The position numbers and the translations under genes are program-made. Positions 34,957 through 43,874 of a stretch of DNA of 64,000 nucleotides are shown one piece after another; the first letter of the stretch is position 1, and every line of letters starts with the position of its first letter. Below the pieces are notes generated by a model, which did no database searches, was not told the DNA's origin, and worked only from the letters and a program-made list of their open reading frames with translations. The DNA lies in assembly GCA_029262375.1 (NCBI GenBank), contig JAJCZM010000043.1, positions 62,001 to 126,000 on the forward strand. Direction: 5' to 3'. The stretch comes from Deltaproteobacteria bacterium. Lineage in GTDB: Bacteria; Desulfobacterota; Binatia; UBA1149; SPBQ01.

Positions 34957-36065
34957 CGTCGCTCCAGCGTCGCCAGATCCTCGAGGCTCTGCGGACCCTT
35001 CGTATTGCCGCTGATCTCGACGCCGACGAGGTCGATCACGCCCAAGTCGGCGCCGCGAAAGCCAACACCGCCGTTGTTGCTGACGCGCCCGCCGCGCATG
35101 CTCATGCGGGCGGTCGCTATCACGACGACACCCGAATCCCCGTTGCCGGCAACCGACGTGTCGGTAAGGCTAAGTGTCGAATCGAGCGTGACTCGAATTC
35201 CATCTGCGTTCGGCGGTGGCTCGCGCCCTTCCATCCCCAAGCCATTCGACTCGATAACGTTGCGGGTACCGGTTGCGTAGGCCCCGGCGACACCGAAACC
35301 CTTGTCATAGTTCCCGACAATCCTGTTTCCGATCAGGTTGGCGCGTGCCCGTCGACTGATCGTGATGCCGTCGCGATTTCCTCGAACCACGTTGTCTCGT
35401 AGTTCCGCCTGCGCGTAGTCAAAGACGAGGATCCCCTTCCCCTTCGTGCGAAAGCCGTTGCCTTCCAGCAGGCAGCGCTCGACGACAACGGCCGTTGCGC
35501 CGGCCGAAACTCCGACACCGTCGTCGCGATTGCCGAAGCAGTGACAGTCGCTGATGTGAACATCGACTGCGCCACGTCCGCGCACACCGATGCCGTCGAA
35601 GAGGAAATCTCGCGAGTGCAGTCCGTTCACGCGAATCTTCGGTCCGGAGACGAGCAAGCCGTCGCAGCCCTCGCGGCCGTCCGCTCGTCTGCAAGCGCCG
35701 CCGCGAAGGACCAGCCGGTTGGCATCGAAGATCGTGTCAGGAGCTTTCAGGTTCGGAAGCGCGCGTACGATGTAGATCTCGGTGCCGGCATCGAGCCGGG
35801 ACACAATGCGCGTCGGCCGACCGGCGGCATTGGCCTTTTCTATCGCCTCACGGATTCCCCCCGGAGCAGATGCAGAGGCCGAGGTAATCTCGATGAGCAA
35901 GCGCGAATCCGCGCCGGACGTTGCGCCCGTCGGCAGCGGTGAGCCTGGGGCCGTGGCAGAACCCATTGGGCTGCACGCGCTACAAGCCACCGGCAGAATC
36001 CAGACAAACAACGAGAACGCGGTTCGCGCTGCCATCGCAGTTCGCATTGCCATTGCGGTTCGCAT
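34953..36065 (-). CDS. Exported right-handed parallel beta-helix repeat protein
   Basis: The open frame reaches 36263, but the part above 36065 has no signal-like or domain-like character. I place the start at one of four in-frame ATGs (36065, 36053, 36047, 36035) within a short tandem repeat. The exported lead is FSLFVWILPVACSACS (possible but imperfect lipobox). From about residue 150 the protein shows repeated short beta turns (GIGVRGRGAVDVHISDCHCF; GVSAGATAVVVERCLLEGNG; GITISRRARANLIGNRIVGN), the PbH1 pattern of pectate-lyase-like beta-helices. No catalytic residues can be picked out, so it may be a carbohydrate-binding or surface protein. Confidence 0.75.
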   Translation of the reverse strand: MRTAMAMRTAMAARTAFSLFVWILPVACSACSPMGSATAPGSPLPTGATSGADSRLLIEITSASASAPGGIREAIEKANAAGRPTRIVSRLDAGTEIYIVRALPNLKAPDTIFDANRLVLRGGACRRADGREGCDGLLVSGPKIRVNGLHSRDFLFDGIGVRGRGAVDVHISDCHCFGNRDDGVGVSAGATAVVVERCLLEGNGFRTKGKGILVFDYAQAELRDNVVRGNRDGITISRRARANLIGNRIVGNYDKGFGVAGAYATGTRNVIESNGLGMEGREPPPNADGIRVTLDSTLSLTDTSVAGNGDSGVVVIATARMSMRGGRVSNNGGVGFRGADLGVIDLVGVEISGNTKGPQSLEDLATLERR

Positions 36066-36286
36066 CGCTACTGATGCTGCCGCACCGAGCTGAGGCTTAC
36101 AAGCGCCTCGAGCGGGTCCCGGAGAGGGACGCACACACAGCATCGCGCATGTAGGACGCGACGGTGATGCTAAGCCTCGCGATTGAGGCATAATGGTGTC
36201 TCGACTAGCTTGCCTGACTCGCGCGGCCCGCCCCAAGTGGACGGGTCGCTCCATGCTCGTCAACGAAAGAGAGTGTCGCCCAACAG

Positions 36287-36970
36287 ATGAAACGCAAACC
36301 CATCAAGCCCGTGCTTCGGACCGCCTTCCAGACCATCCAGAAGCTTCACCTGAAAAGTTACGAACTGTACCAGCCCGTCATCGGTACCAACGGCATGATC
36401 GCCGGTACTCGCGACTGTGAAGACCGTTGGAAGTCCATCCAAGAGGTCATGCGCGCTCACGACTGCAACAGCGTCGTCGATCTGGGATGTTCCGAGGGCT
36501 ACTACGTTCTACAGTCCGCGAAGTCGGGGATCGGCGTATGCATGGGTGTCGACTTCGATCTGCGCCGCATCATGACCTGCCAAAGCCAGGTCGTGCTCAA
36601 CGACATTCCACGTGCTTCGTTCCTGATCTCGGAAGTCACCCCCGACCTGCTCGATGCGATCCCGAAGTTCGACGCGGTGATATTCCTCTCGGTGCTCCAT
36701 CACATCATGTACCAAAAGGGCGTCGATCATTGCCGCGAGATCATGACACGGTTGTGTCGTAAGACCGGCAAGGCGCTGATCTTCGAAATGGGGCAATCTG
36801 ACGAGCACAAGGAGAGCTGGGCCAAGGACATGCCCGACATGGGGAGCGATCCTCACACGTGGATCGCGGACTTCCTCAAAGAGGCGGGCTACTCGACGGT
36901 CGAAAAGATCGGCGAAACCGACGCCTACCTACGCGAGACGCGACGCGCCCTGTTCAAAGCGCTCCCCTAA
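36287..36970 (+). CDS. Class I SAM-dependent methyltransferase
   Basis: 227 residues. Motif I is SVVDLGCSEGYYVLQSAK (about 64-81). Motif II is GVCMGVDFDLRRIM, and the post-I acidic/hydrophobic motif is FDAVIFLSVLHHIMYQKG, followed by GKALIFEMGQSDEHKESW. The ATG at 36287 is preceded by GTCGCCCAACAG with no strong RBS. The acceptor is unknown. It stands alone, divergent from the beta-helix gene, with no pathway context. Confidence 0.85.
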   Translation: MKRKPIKPVLRTAFQTIQKLHLKSYELYQPVIGTNGMIAGTRDCEDRWKSIQEVMRAHDCNSVVDLGCSEGYYVLQSAKSGIGVCMGVDFDLRRIMTCQSQVVLNDIPRASFLISEVTPDLLDAIPKFDAVIFLSVLHHIMYQKGVDHCREIMTRLCRKTGKALIFEMGQSDEHKESWAKDMPDMGSDPHTWIADFLKEAGYSTVEKIGETDAYLRETRRALFKALP

Positions 36971-37033
36971 CGCCGCCTATAGCAGTGCGGGACCGAATAG
37001 ACCGCACAACGGCGCTGCGCTATTCGTAGACGC

Positions 37034-37552
37034 ATGCTTAGGATTCATCGCATCTTGACCGGCGTGCTGTTCGCGGTTCTGCTCGGCTGCACGTTTGTTC
37101 TGGCGCCGGCACCTGCCAGCGCTCACACCGCCGGAAGTATCGATCCTCACGGTTGCCATCCCGACAACCGCAAGGACCACGACTACCACTGTCACCGAGG
37201 GCGCTATAGCGGGCTACGCTTTCGATCCAAGTCCGAGATGATCCGGAATAAGAAGGCCGGACTGACAGCCGAGGCCATTCGCCTCGGCCGCGCCGGCGAA
37301 TCGTTGCCAACCACAGCGGACGAGCAGGACTCAGACGACGCGGATAGCGATTGGTCACTACTGGACCTGGGCAAGAAAGACGACGGAAAACCGGCCCGCG
37401 CTGCGGCCCCAGCAGAGCAAGCAGCCTCGTCGGGCAAACCACGCCGCGGCCTCGATGACCGCTTGCGTACCCTACGCGACCTTCACACCGAAGGACTCAT
37501 CACCGACGACGAATACGAACAAAAGAAGGCCGAACTCCTAGCCGAACTCTGA
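37034..37552 (+). CDS. Exported YHYH-type protein with C-terminal SHOCT motif
   Basis: 172 residues. The signal peptide is ILTGVLFAVLLGCTFVLAPA with cleavage near ASA-H (about residue 33). The mature start HTAGSIDPHGCHPDNRKDHD, then YHCHRG, is the His/Cys-rich YHYH-like motif that probably binds a metal ion. A low-complexity Asp/Ala/Lys linker follows. The last 30 residues (LRTLRDLHTEGLITDDEYEQ, then KKAELL) are a clear SHOCT motif, a short domain usually involved in oligomerisation. The combination suggests a periplasmic metal-responsive protein; that is inference. Confidence 0.75.
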   Translation: MLRIHRILTGVLFAVLLGCTFVLAPAPASAHTAGSIDPHGCHPDNRKDHDYHCHRGRYSGLRFRSKSEMIRNKKAGLTAEAIRLGRAGESLPTTADEQDSDDADSDWSLLDLGKKDDGKPARAAAPAEQAASSGKPRRGLDDRLRTLRDLHTEGLITDDEYEQKKAELLAEL

Positions 37553-37572
37553 GAGGGGCGCAGTGAATCGAA

Positions 37573-38454
37573 TCAGCGCGTTTCGCCGGCTTCGGCGCGT
37601 TGATTGGGAGTGAGTTCTCCCTCTAGTTCACGCTTCAAGACGGTAGCCTGCTCGAGACCTTGGTCGGCTGCTCGCGCGATCCACTTGAACGCATTCGCCG
37701 GATCGGCGGGTACCCCCTCGCCGGTATGGTAGCGCATTCCAAGAATGTACTGAGCGATGGAGTCGCCCTGCTCTGCGGCACGCTGATACCAGTACATCGC
37801 CTGTGCTTCGTCGTTGTCGACGCCACGACCCAGATCGTACATCATCGCGAGAATCTGCTGTGCGCCGGGTAGGTCTTGTTGCGCAGCCGCGCGATACCAC
37901 CTGACGGCTTCACTCGCGTCTCGCGACACGCCACGACCATACTGATAGGCCATGCCCAGATTGTACTGCGACAACGCCAACCCCTGCTCTGCAGCGGAGC
38001 GATACCACTTTGCCGCCACTGCCTGATCGCGATCGACACCGGTCCCTTCGTCATACATGACGCCGAGGTTGTTCTGTGCAATCGAGAGTCCCTGCTCGGC
38101 CGCGCGCCGATACCAGTGCGCGGCCATGCGGGCATCGGCCGAAACGCCGGTGCCTTCGTCGTACATCAAAGCCAGGTTGTGTTGCGCGATCGCCAAGCCT
38201 TGCTCGGCTGCGCGCTCGTACCAGTGAAACGCCTGCGAGAAGTCTTGCGCCAACCCGTCTCCCGAGTGATAGGCAAGACCGAGATTGTTCTGGGCCTGCA
38301 TATTGCCGCCCTCGGCGCGTCGGACGAGATCGCCTAGTTGTGCCACCGACGGCGACACGCCGGGGCCTAGCAGTACAACCGCCGCCGCCAGCGCCGCGGT
38401 GCCGAAGCGCGCTCGCGACAACGCTGATCGGACGAATCTCAAAACTATGGGCAT
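37573..38454 (-). CDS. Exported Sel1-repeat protein
   Basis: 293 residues. The signal peptide is FGTAALAAAVVLLGPGVSPSVAQ. It is then made almost wholly of 36-residue Sel1 (TPR-like) units, each with A-x2-NLG-x-MYxxG-GV-x-D and W-Y-x-x-AAEQG (GDGLAQDFSQAFHWYERAAE; GTGVSADARMAAHWYRRAAE; GTGVDRDQAVAAKWYRSAAE and others, six in all). These repeats mediate protein-protein binding. Periplasmic members often regulate envelope processes. The partner is unknown. The gene ends convergently with the YHYH-SHOCT gene, 20 bases apart. Confidence 0.9.
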   Translation of the reverse strand: MPIVLRFVRSALSRARFGTAALAAAVVLLGPGVSPSVAQLGDLVRRAEGGNMQAQNNLGLAYHSGDGLAQDFSQAFHWYERAAEQGLAIAQHNLALMYDEGTGVSADARMAAHWYRRAAEQGLSIAQNNLGVMYDEGTGVDRDQAVAAKWYRSAAEQGLALSQYNLGMAYQYGRGVSRDASEAVRWYRAAAQQDLPGAQQILAMMYDLGRGVDNDEAQAMYWYQRAAEQGDSIAQYILGMRYHTGEGVPADPANAFKWIARAADQGLEQATVLKRELEGELTPNQRAEAGETR

Positions 38455-38539
38455 CGAACCAAGACTACCGTCTCGGAGCTCGTTTTTCTACAACTTCGAC
38501 AAAGCGCGCCCTAGCCATGAGCCAAGGGCGAAGGCTGTA

Positions 38540-40831
38540 TTACCGGCCGCGCGCGCGCAGGATCTGCCCGTCGTTGCGTTTGAACTCGGTAAACGACGAC
38601 TGCCAGCAGCGATCGGAAACGCCGTCCGCGGCGCGCAATTGGACAATTACGGGACCTTCTAGCGGCCCCTCGGGAAGCTCGAGGCTGTCAGCGCCGGCCT
38701 TCGCGTAGATGAATGCATCGCCTTCGCCACCCGAGCGCAGACGCAGGGCTAGTGCTCCCCCGGCCAACGCTTGGGCGTCTGCGTACTCGAAGCCATCGCT
38801 GTCGGCGACCCAACACGGAGCACCGGCGCAGCTGCCGAGCGCAGGCACATCCACCGCGAGCACGTCGAACTGAGGATCCTCGCCCGCGAACACGCACAGC
38901 GAAAAGACCGTCGCGGAATTCGTATCCGGCGCGAGGAAGTCCTCTACGGACGTCGCCTCCCCCTTCGGCCATCGCCACAACACCCGGTCTCGCGTTCGAC
39001 CTTGGCGATTGACCAAGCGCAGGCGCGAGCGGTTCTGCGTTGATTCGCGGCAGTCGACGGCCGGTCGCAGCGGACAACCGCTTCCAGTTGCCCCGGCCAA
39101 TAGATCCCCCGATACGAGGATCAGATTCCCGACATCTTCGTGCTCAGGGGCGATGCCGTTGCCGAGCATCTCGTTACCGATGAGATCGGTCTTCCCGTCG
39201 CCGTTCATGTCACCTGCGGCGGCGCTGTAGCAGAGCGTATCGCCGGCATCCGATCCGACCGATCCCAGCGAGCCCTGCACCAACGTGTAACGTACGAGCT
39301 GCGACGGCGGCTGGAACTCTTCCTTGAGATCGATATGCTCGAGCCACCGTGAGCCACCGAAAAAGACGTGCAGCGTACCAGCGCTATGACGCCCGGCGGC
39401 CCGCGCGTGCGGTGAACTCACGATGAGGTCCGCAATACCGTCCCCATCGAAATCGCCCTGCGCAGCGGTATCGCCAGCGATGTCGCCAACGGCGGCACCG
39501 GTGAATGTAGTCATTGCGAAACCGAGGGGCGGATCTTCCAGATCGAAGCTCAGGCCCTTGAGCGTCGCCGCGTCATAAATCACGTGACCGCTTCCGGCGT
39601 TCGGTCTGTCGCCACTGAAAGACCAGTCGCCCGTGATATCGCCGACGAAGAGATCGGCCTGGCCGTTGTCGTCGAAATCGAGGCCGCCGAGTAGCTCCTC
39701 GCCGAATTTCCGATTCGCGTTCGCGCCCTCGATCGCCGTCACCGACCCCGGCGCGGAATCCAGTAGGACGGTATACGCCGGCGACCACGTGCCGACAGGG
39801 AAATTGTCATCCCAGACGATGAATGCGGTACCGTCGGTCGAACCGCCGATCCCGTGCGCTGAGCCAAGTTCGGCGCCGTCCGCACGAAGCGTGGCACCGG
39901 AACGATTGAGTGCCGCAGAACCGAAGACCTCTGCGCGCCCATTTCCGTCGAGATCACCGAGAGCGCACGTAGATCCGAAATGGAACTCGTGCGACCCCGC
40001 CGGCGGTACGATCTTGGTGATGTGGCCGACGAGCTGCGTCGCGCCGAACTCGAAAAGGTCGATGGTCGCGCGAGCGGCGAGATGGGCGCCTCCTCGAACC
40101 AGATACAGCGCACCGCGATCGTTCTGCGCCGGCCCATCCTCTTGATCGGCCGAGAACAGCAGATCCGCAATACCATCGCCGGTCGCGTCGCCGGCACGAA
40201 CCCAAATCCCGACGCGATCCCCGGCACTGGCTCCTACGAACGTGAGTACCGTGACATCGAGAGGCGGCTGAGCAAGATCGAGGAAGCGGCCTTCGTCGGC
40301 AAGTGCGCGCAGCGCGGTGCTGCCGACGACGATGCTAAGGGCACCTGCGCCGATTCTGCCGGCGTCGGGCGTGAAGTTCTGCCGGGCGACCAGTAGATCG
40401 CCTAAGCCGTCGCCGGTGACGTCGTCCACCCAGATCTCGCTGCCCGCATTCTCCGAGGGGCCGGCCCCGTAGACTCGGAGGATACGCGTAGAGGGAACTG
40501 CCGTATCGGCCGTCGTGCCGAAGCCGCCGTCACCGAACACCAGGTGTACTTCACCCGCGTCGATCCGCCCGAGGGGATCGGCGCGCATCGCCGCCATGGC
40601 GTAGTCCTTGAACCCGTCGCCGTCGATGTCGAAGCCACCGGCTACGGGAACTCCCGTAGCGCCGTTGCCTGACGAGCCATGCACACGACCGAAACGCCGT
40701 GCGTCAGTACGAACGTCGTTCAGGTCGATGGTGTGGGTCGGTTGTGGGAATGCCGGAGTAGCCGCAACGATGGCGATCAGGAGGCCGAGCCGGGTAGCCA
40801 CCCCCCAACGCTTGAGGATCGCTCGCGTCAC
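38540..40831 (-). CDS. Exported FG-GAP/integrin-alpha-like repeat protein
   Basis: Starting at GTG 40831 gives 763 residues with a typical signal peptide (LKRWGVATRLGLLIAIVAAT to about residue 29). A further in-frame GTG at 40891 would add 20 residues. The body has FG-GAP units with Ca-binding D-x-D-x-D/N-G loops: GGFDIDGDGFKDYAM, WVDDVTGDGLGDLLV, RAGDATGDGIADLLF, LGDLDGNGRAEVFG, GLDFDDNGQADLFVG, QGDFDGDGIADLIV and AGDMNGDGKTDLI. That makes at least seven, enough for an integrin-type seven-bladed propeller. A Cys-bearing C-terminal region (CVFAGEDPQFDVL; CAGAPCWVADSDGF) follows. It is probably surface or periplasmic; its ligand is unknown. Confidence 0.87.
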   Translation of the reverse strand: MTRAILKRWGVATRLGLLIAIVAATPAFPQPTHTIDLNDVRTDARRFGRVHGSSGNGATGVPVAGGFDIDGDGFKDYAMAAMRADPLGRIDAGEVHLVFGDGGFGTTADTAVPSTRILRVYGAGPSENAGSEIWVDDVTGDGLGDLLVARQNFTPDAGRIGAGALSIVVGSTALRALADEGRFLDLAQPPLDVTVLTFVGASAGDRVGIWVRAGDATGDGIADLLFSADQEDGPAQNDRGALYLVRGGAHLAARATIDLFEFGATQLVGHITKIVPPAGSHEFHFGSTCALGDLDGNGRAEVFGSAALNRSGATLRADGAELGSAHGIGGSTDGTAFIVWDDNFPVGTWSPAYTVLLDSAPGSVTAIEGANANRKFGEELLGGLDFDDNGQADLFVGDITGDWSFSGDRPNAGSGHVIYDAATLKGLSFDLEDPPLGFAMTTFTGAAVGDIAGDTAAQGDFDGDGIADLIVSSPHARAAGRHSAGTLHVFFGGSRWLEHIDLKEEFQPPSQLVRYTLVQGSLGSVGSDAGDTLCYSAAAGDMNGDGKTDLIGNEMLGNGIAPEHEDVGNLILVSGDLLAGATGSGCPLRPAVDCRESTQNRSRLRLVNRQGRTRDRVLWRWPKGEATSVEDFLAPDTNSATVFSLCVFAGEDPQFDVLAVDVPALGSCAGAPCWVADSDGFEYADAQALAGGALALRLRSGGEGDAFIYAKAGADSLELPEGPLEGPVIVQLRAADGVSDRCWQSSFTEFKRNDGQILRARGR

Positions 40832-40980
40832 AAGCTCAAGTATGCGGGCATCCGAGCGATTTTGTCTATGGACCTCGGTCGAGGAATACACAGTTGAGGA
40901 AAACCAAACGGGCGTTAACTAATAGACATCTGATCGCCCCTCGTCCAGGATAATTGAGCCCGTTCGGGTACTATCAGCCC

Positions 40981-41811
40981 GTGAGCCAACCTACTGAAGG
41001 CAGCAATTCTCACGTCGTCGTTGACGACGTCACCATGCGGTTCGGCGACCGTGAGGTCTTCAGTGGCAGAAGCTGCAGCTTCCCCAGAGGCAAAATATCA
41101 GTGATTCTCGGCGGCAGCGGCTCCGGGAAGTCCACAATGCTGCGCCTCATCGCCGGTCTCGTAAGACCGGTGAGCGGTAGCATACTCATCGACGGCACCG
41201 ACATCGCACGGCTCAGCGAGCGTCGACTGCGCAAACTACGCCGCAGCGTCGGCATGATGTTCCAGCACGGTGCGCTGCTCGATTCGAAGACCGTCTTAGA
41301 CAACGTCGCGTTCCCGCTGCGCGAGCACACCCGCCTGTCGGAGCAAGAGATCGCGGACGAGGTGCATTCTCGGCTCGAGTCGGTCGGTCTCACCGATGTA
41401 GACCATCTTCTGCCGGGCGAACTGTCCGGAGGAATGCTCAAGCGCGTTGCGCTCGCGCGCGCCTTGATCCAGAAACCGGTAATCGTGCTTATTGACGAAG
41501 CGTTTTCGGGATTGGACCCTGTCTCCACCAAACTCATCGAAGCATTGCTCGTTCGCATCAATTGGGAGTTCAAGATGACGATGATCCTCGTCTCCCACCA
41601 CATTCCTTCGACGCTGCGAATGGCCGATCAAATCACGCTCCTGCTTCCGGACGCGATGATTCAGGGCTCGCCCGGCGAACTGACGCGCAGCGGAGACCCT
41701 CGCGTCGAGCGCTTCCTCAACGAGAACGTCGACGAAGGCGCCGACATTTTGACCAAGATGGCCGACTTCGAATCAGAGCGGGCGCCGGATCGCCCCGTTC
41801 GAGCAGAGTAA
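40981..41811 (+). CDS. mlaF: MlaF, ATPase of phospholipid ABC transporter
   Basis: Starting at GTG 40981 gives 276 residues; an in-frame TTG at 40954 is the alternative. Walker A is ILGGSGSGKSTMLRLIAGL. The signature LPGELSGGMLKRVALARALI and Walker B VIVLIDEAFSGLDPVS are present, as is the H-loop VSHHIPS. The GGML and VSTK sequences are typical of MlaF/Ttg2A. It powers retrograde phospholipid transport with MlaE in the inner membrane. First gene of the mlaF-E-D-A-C cluster. Confidence 0.93.
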   Translation: MSQPTEGSNSHVVVDDVTMRFGDREVFSGRSCSFPRGKISVILGGSGSGKSTMLRLIAGLVRPVSGSILIDGTDIARLSERRLRKLRRSVGMMFQHGALLDSKTVLDNVAFPLREHTRLSEQEIADEVHSRLESVGLTDVDHLLPGELSGGMLKRVALARALIQKPVIVLIDEAFSGLDPVSTKLIEALLVRINWEFKMTMILVSHHIPSTLRMADQITLLLPDAMIQGSPGELTRSGDPRVERFLNENVDEGADILTKMADFESERAPDRPVRAE

Positions 41812-41851
41812 GAGCAGGCGGGGGCAGAATGAGCAGGACGAGTACAGGATA

Positions 41852-42628
41852 ATGCTGACAGCGATCGCACAGCTCGGCGCGATGTTCACGTCCTTTGTGC
41901 AACAGCTCGGAGAACTGACCGTCTTCGCCCTACGCGTTGTCGTCACCGGTCTGTGGCCGCCGCTACGCTTCCGGCAAGTACTCGACGAGTTCTACAAACT
42001 CGGGGTACTGTCGCTCGTCATCATCTGTGTCTCCGGGTTGGCCGTCGGAATGGTGCTCGCGCTGCTCGCCTATAGTGCGCTCGCGCGATTCGGCGCAGAA
42101 GAGGTCGTGGGTGCGATCGTCGGTCTCGGGCTCGTACGCGAGTTGGGCCCGGTATTCACCGCGCTGTTGACGACCGGTCGCGCGGGCTCGGCCACCACGG
42201 CCGAGATCGGAACGATGGTGGCAACGGAGCAGCTCGACGGGTTGCGAATGATGTCGGTAGATCCGGTTGACTACGTCATAGGCCCCAAGGCCGTCACGAT
42301 GGCGTTGGTGATGCCGCTGCTCTCCGCCCTGTTCATCACCTGCGGAATTTTCGGCGGATATCTCGTTGGAGTCGGTCTCATGGGAATCGACGGCGGCACG
42401 TTCCTGACGAGTCTCGAGTCCAACATCAACTTCCGGCACGACATCATTGGCAGCATCCTGAAGGCTCTGTTGTTCGGCGTCATCGTCGGGCTGGTATCAA
42501 CCTACAAGGGGTACAAATGCGCGCCCACTTCATCGGGAGTGAGCTCGGCAACCACGTCGACCGTAGTGACGGCATCGGTCGCCGTGTTGATTTCGGACTA
42601 CTTTTTCACAGCACTATGGGAGGTCTGA
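41852..42628 (+). CDS. mlaE: MlaE, permease of phospholipid ABC transporter
   Basis: 258 residues with about five hydrophobic segments. GLGLVRELGPVFTALLTTGR and IGTMVATEQLDGLRMMSVDP are the strongly conserved core of the MlaE/TrnS permease family. SILKALLFGVIVGLVSTYKG with SSGVSSATTSTVVTASV close the C-terminus. The start is 41 bases after mlaF. It forms the membrane channel with MlaF and MlaD. Confidence 0.95.
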   Translation: MLTAIAQLGAMFTSFVQQLGELTVFALRVVVTGLWPPLRFRQVLDEFYKLGVLSLVIICVSGLAVGMVLALLAYSALARFGAEEVVGAIVGLGLVRELGPVFTALLTTGRAGSATTAEIGTMVATEQLDGLRMMSVDPVDYVIGPKAVTMALVMPLLSALFITCGIFGGYLVGVGLMGIDGGTFLTSLESNINFRHDIIGSILKALLFGVIVGLVSTYKGYKCAPTSSGVSSATTSTVVTASVAVLISDYFFTALWEV

Positions 42629-42635
42629 CTACACG

Positions 42636-43094
42636 ATGAACGCTACAAAGGTTCGCGACACCATCGTCGGCATCTTTGTGCTGATCGGATTCGCGTGCAT
42701 CGCATACCTGAGCCTCTCAGTCGGCGGCGCTCAGCTGAGCACAGGCGAGACGATCACTTTGTTCGCTACCTTCGATCAGGTGGCGGACCTCAAGTCGCGC
42801 GCTCCCGTGCAGATCTCGGGCGTACGCGTCGGCAGCGTGATGGGTGTCTCGCTCGATGACTCCTACCGAGCGCGCGTCGAGCTCCAAGTCGATTCCGCCC
42901 TGGCGCTCCCCTACGACAGCTCGGCATCCATCGTAACGTCCGGTCTTCTCGGTGATCGATACATCGCCATCGAGCTAGGCGCCGAGGACGACGTACTCGT
43001 GAGCGGCGACGAGATTGCTTACACCGAGTCGGCGCTGGTTCTCGAACGAATCCTCGGAAAGTTCCTCTACAACTTTAGCTCCGGCGACGACTAG
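42636..43094 (+). CDS. mlaD: MlaD, MCE-domain lipid-binding protein
   Basis: 152 residues. One membrane helix (IVGIFVLIGFACIAYLSLSV) is followed by a single MCE domain (FATFDQVADLKSRAPVQISG, VRVGSVMGVSLDD, ASIVTSGLLGDRYIAIELGA). This matches MlaD, whose hexameric ring holds phospholipid in the periplasm. It starts 8 bases after mlaE. Confidence 0.94.
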   Translation: MNATKVRDTIVGIFVLIGFACIAYLSLSVGGAQLSTGETITLFATFDQVADLKSRAPVQISGVRVGSVMGVSLDDSYRARVELQVDSALALPYDSSASIVTSGLLGDRYIAIELGAEDDVLVSGDEIAYTESALVLERILGKFLYNFSSGDD

Positions 43095-43112
43095 TCGCCG
43101 AACGGAAACGCG

Positions 43113-43874
43113 ATGAAGAACGCTACGACAAAAGCCGTACTAACGAGCCTCCTTCTGGCCTGCACGATTACCGCTTTCGCGCCCTTCGATGCCTGGGCCA
43201 AGGACGCGGGTAACAACGGTGTGCACGATCCCCTCGAGGGAATGAATCGGCGCATCTTCTGGGTGAACGACAAACTAGACACCTACCTACTCAAGCCCAT
43301 CGCCACCGGCTACGACTACGCATTGCCCGACTTTGCGCAGACAGCGATACGCAACGTCATCGCGAATCTGTACTCGGGTACCAACATCGCGAACAACCTT
43401 CTTCAGGGAAAGTTCTCAGGCGCGGGCACGAGCCTTGGGCGTCTCATCATCAACTCGACTCTCGGCCTCGGTGGACTAATGGACACCGCCACAGAACTCG
43501 GCGTTGACGCCAGGTCCGAGGACTTCGGGCAGACGCTCGGCGTCTGGGGCGCCGGCCCCGGCCCCTACCTCGTGGTACCGCTGCTGGGTCCGACAAACGT
43601 TCGCGACGGAGTCGGCCGTCTGGTCGACAGCCCGTTACGCGTCTGGCCCCTATTCGTAGATTTCAACGTTGCAACGGCTGAATTCGGCGTCGAAGTGGTT
43701 TCCCTGCGAGCACAGCACCTGGATACTATCGACGCGCTGAAATCGACTTCGTTCGACTTCTACGCCGCGGTGCGTAATGGTTATACACAGCGACGGAGCG
43801 CCGCGATTCGCGATTCCAACGAAACCGACGCCGACGCCGAAGAGGATCTCTACTACTTCGATGATGACGAATAA
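43113..43874 (+). CDS. mlaA: MlaA/VacJ, outer-membrane phospholipid removal protein
   Basis: 253 residues. DPLEGMNRRIFWVNDKLDTY, YLLKPIATGYDYALPDFAQT and RLIINSTLGLGGLMDTATEL match MlaA, and GPYLVVPLLGPTNVRDGVGR is the family hallmark. The signal contains LLLAC, which could be a lipobox, but the following ITAFAPFDAWA also fits signal peptidase I cleavage, so lipidation is uncertain. It acts with OmpC/F-type porins to strip misplaced phospholipid. An acidic tail (DADAEEDLYYFDDDE) ends the protein. In Escherichia coli this gene (vacJ) is unlinked; here it lies inside the operon. Confidence 0.93.
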   Translation: MKNATTKAVLTSLLLACTITAFAPFDAWAKDAGNNGVHDPLEGMNRRIFWVNDKLDTYLLKPIATGYDYALPDFAQTAIRNVIANLYSGTNIANNLLQGKFSGAGTSLGRLIINSTLGLGGLMDTATELGVDARSEDFGQTLGVWGAGPGPYLVVPLLGPTNVRDGVGRLVDSPLRVWPLFVDFNVATAEFGVEVVSLRAQHLDTIDALKSTSFDFYAAVRNGYTQRRSAAIRDSNETDADAEEDLYYFDDDE

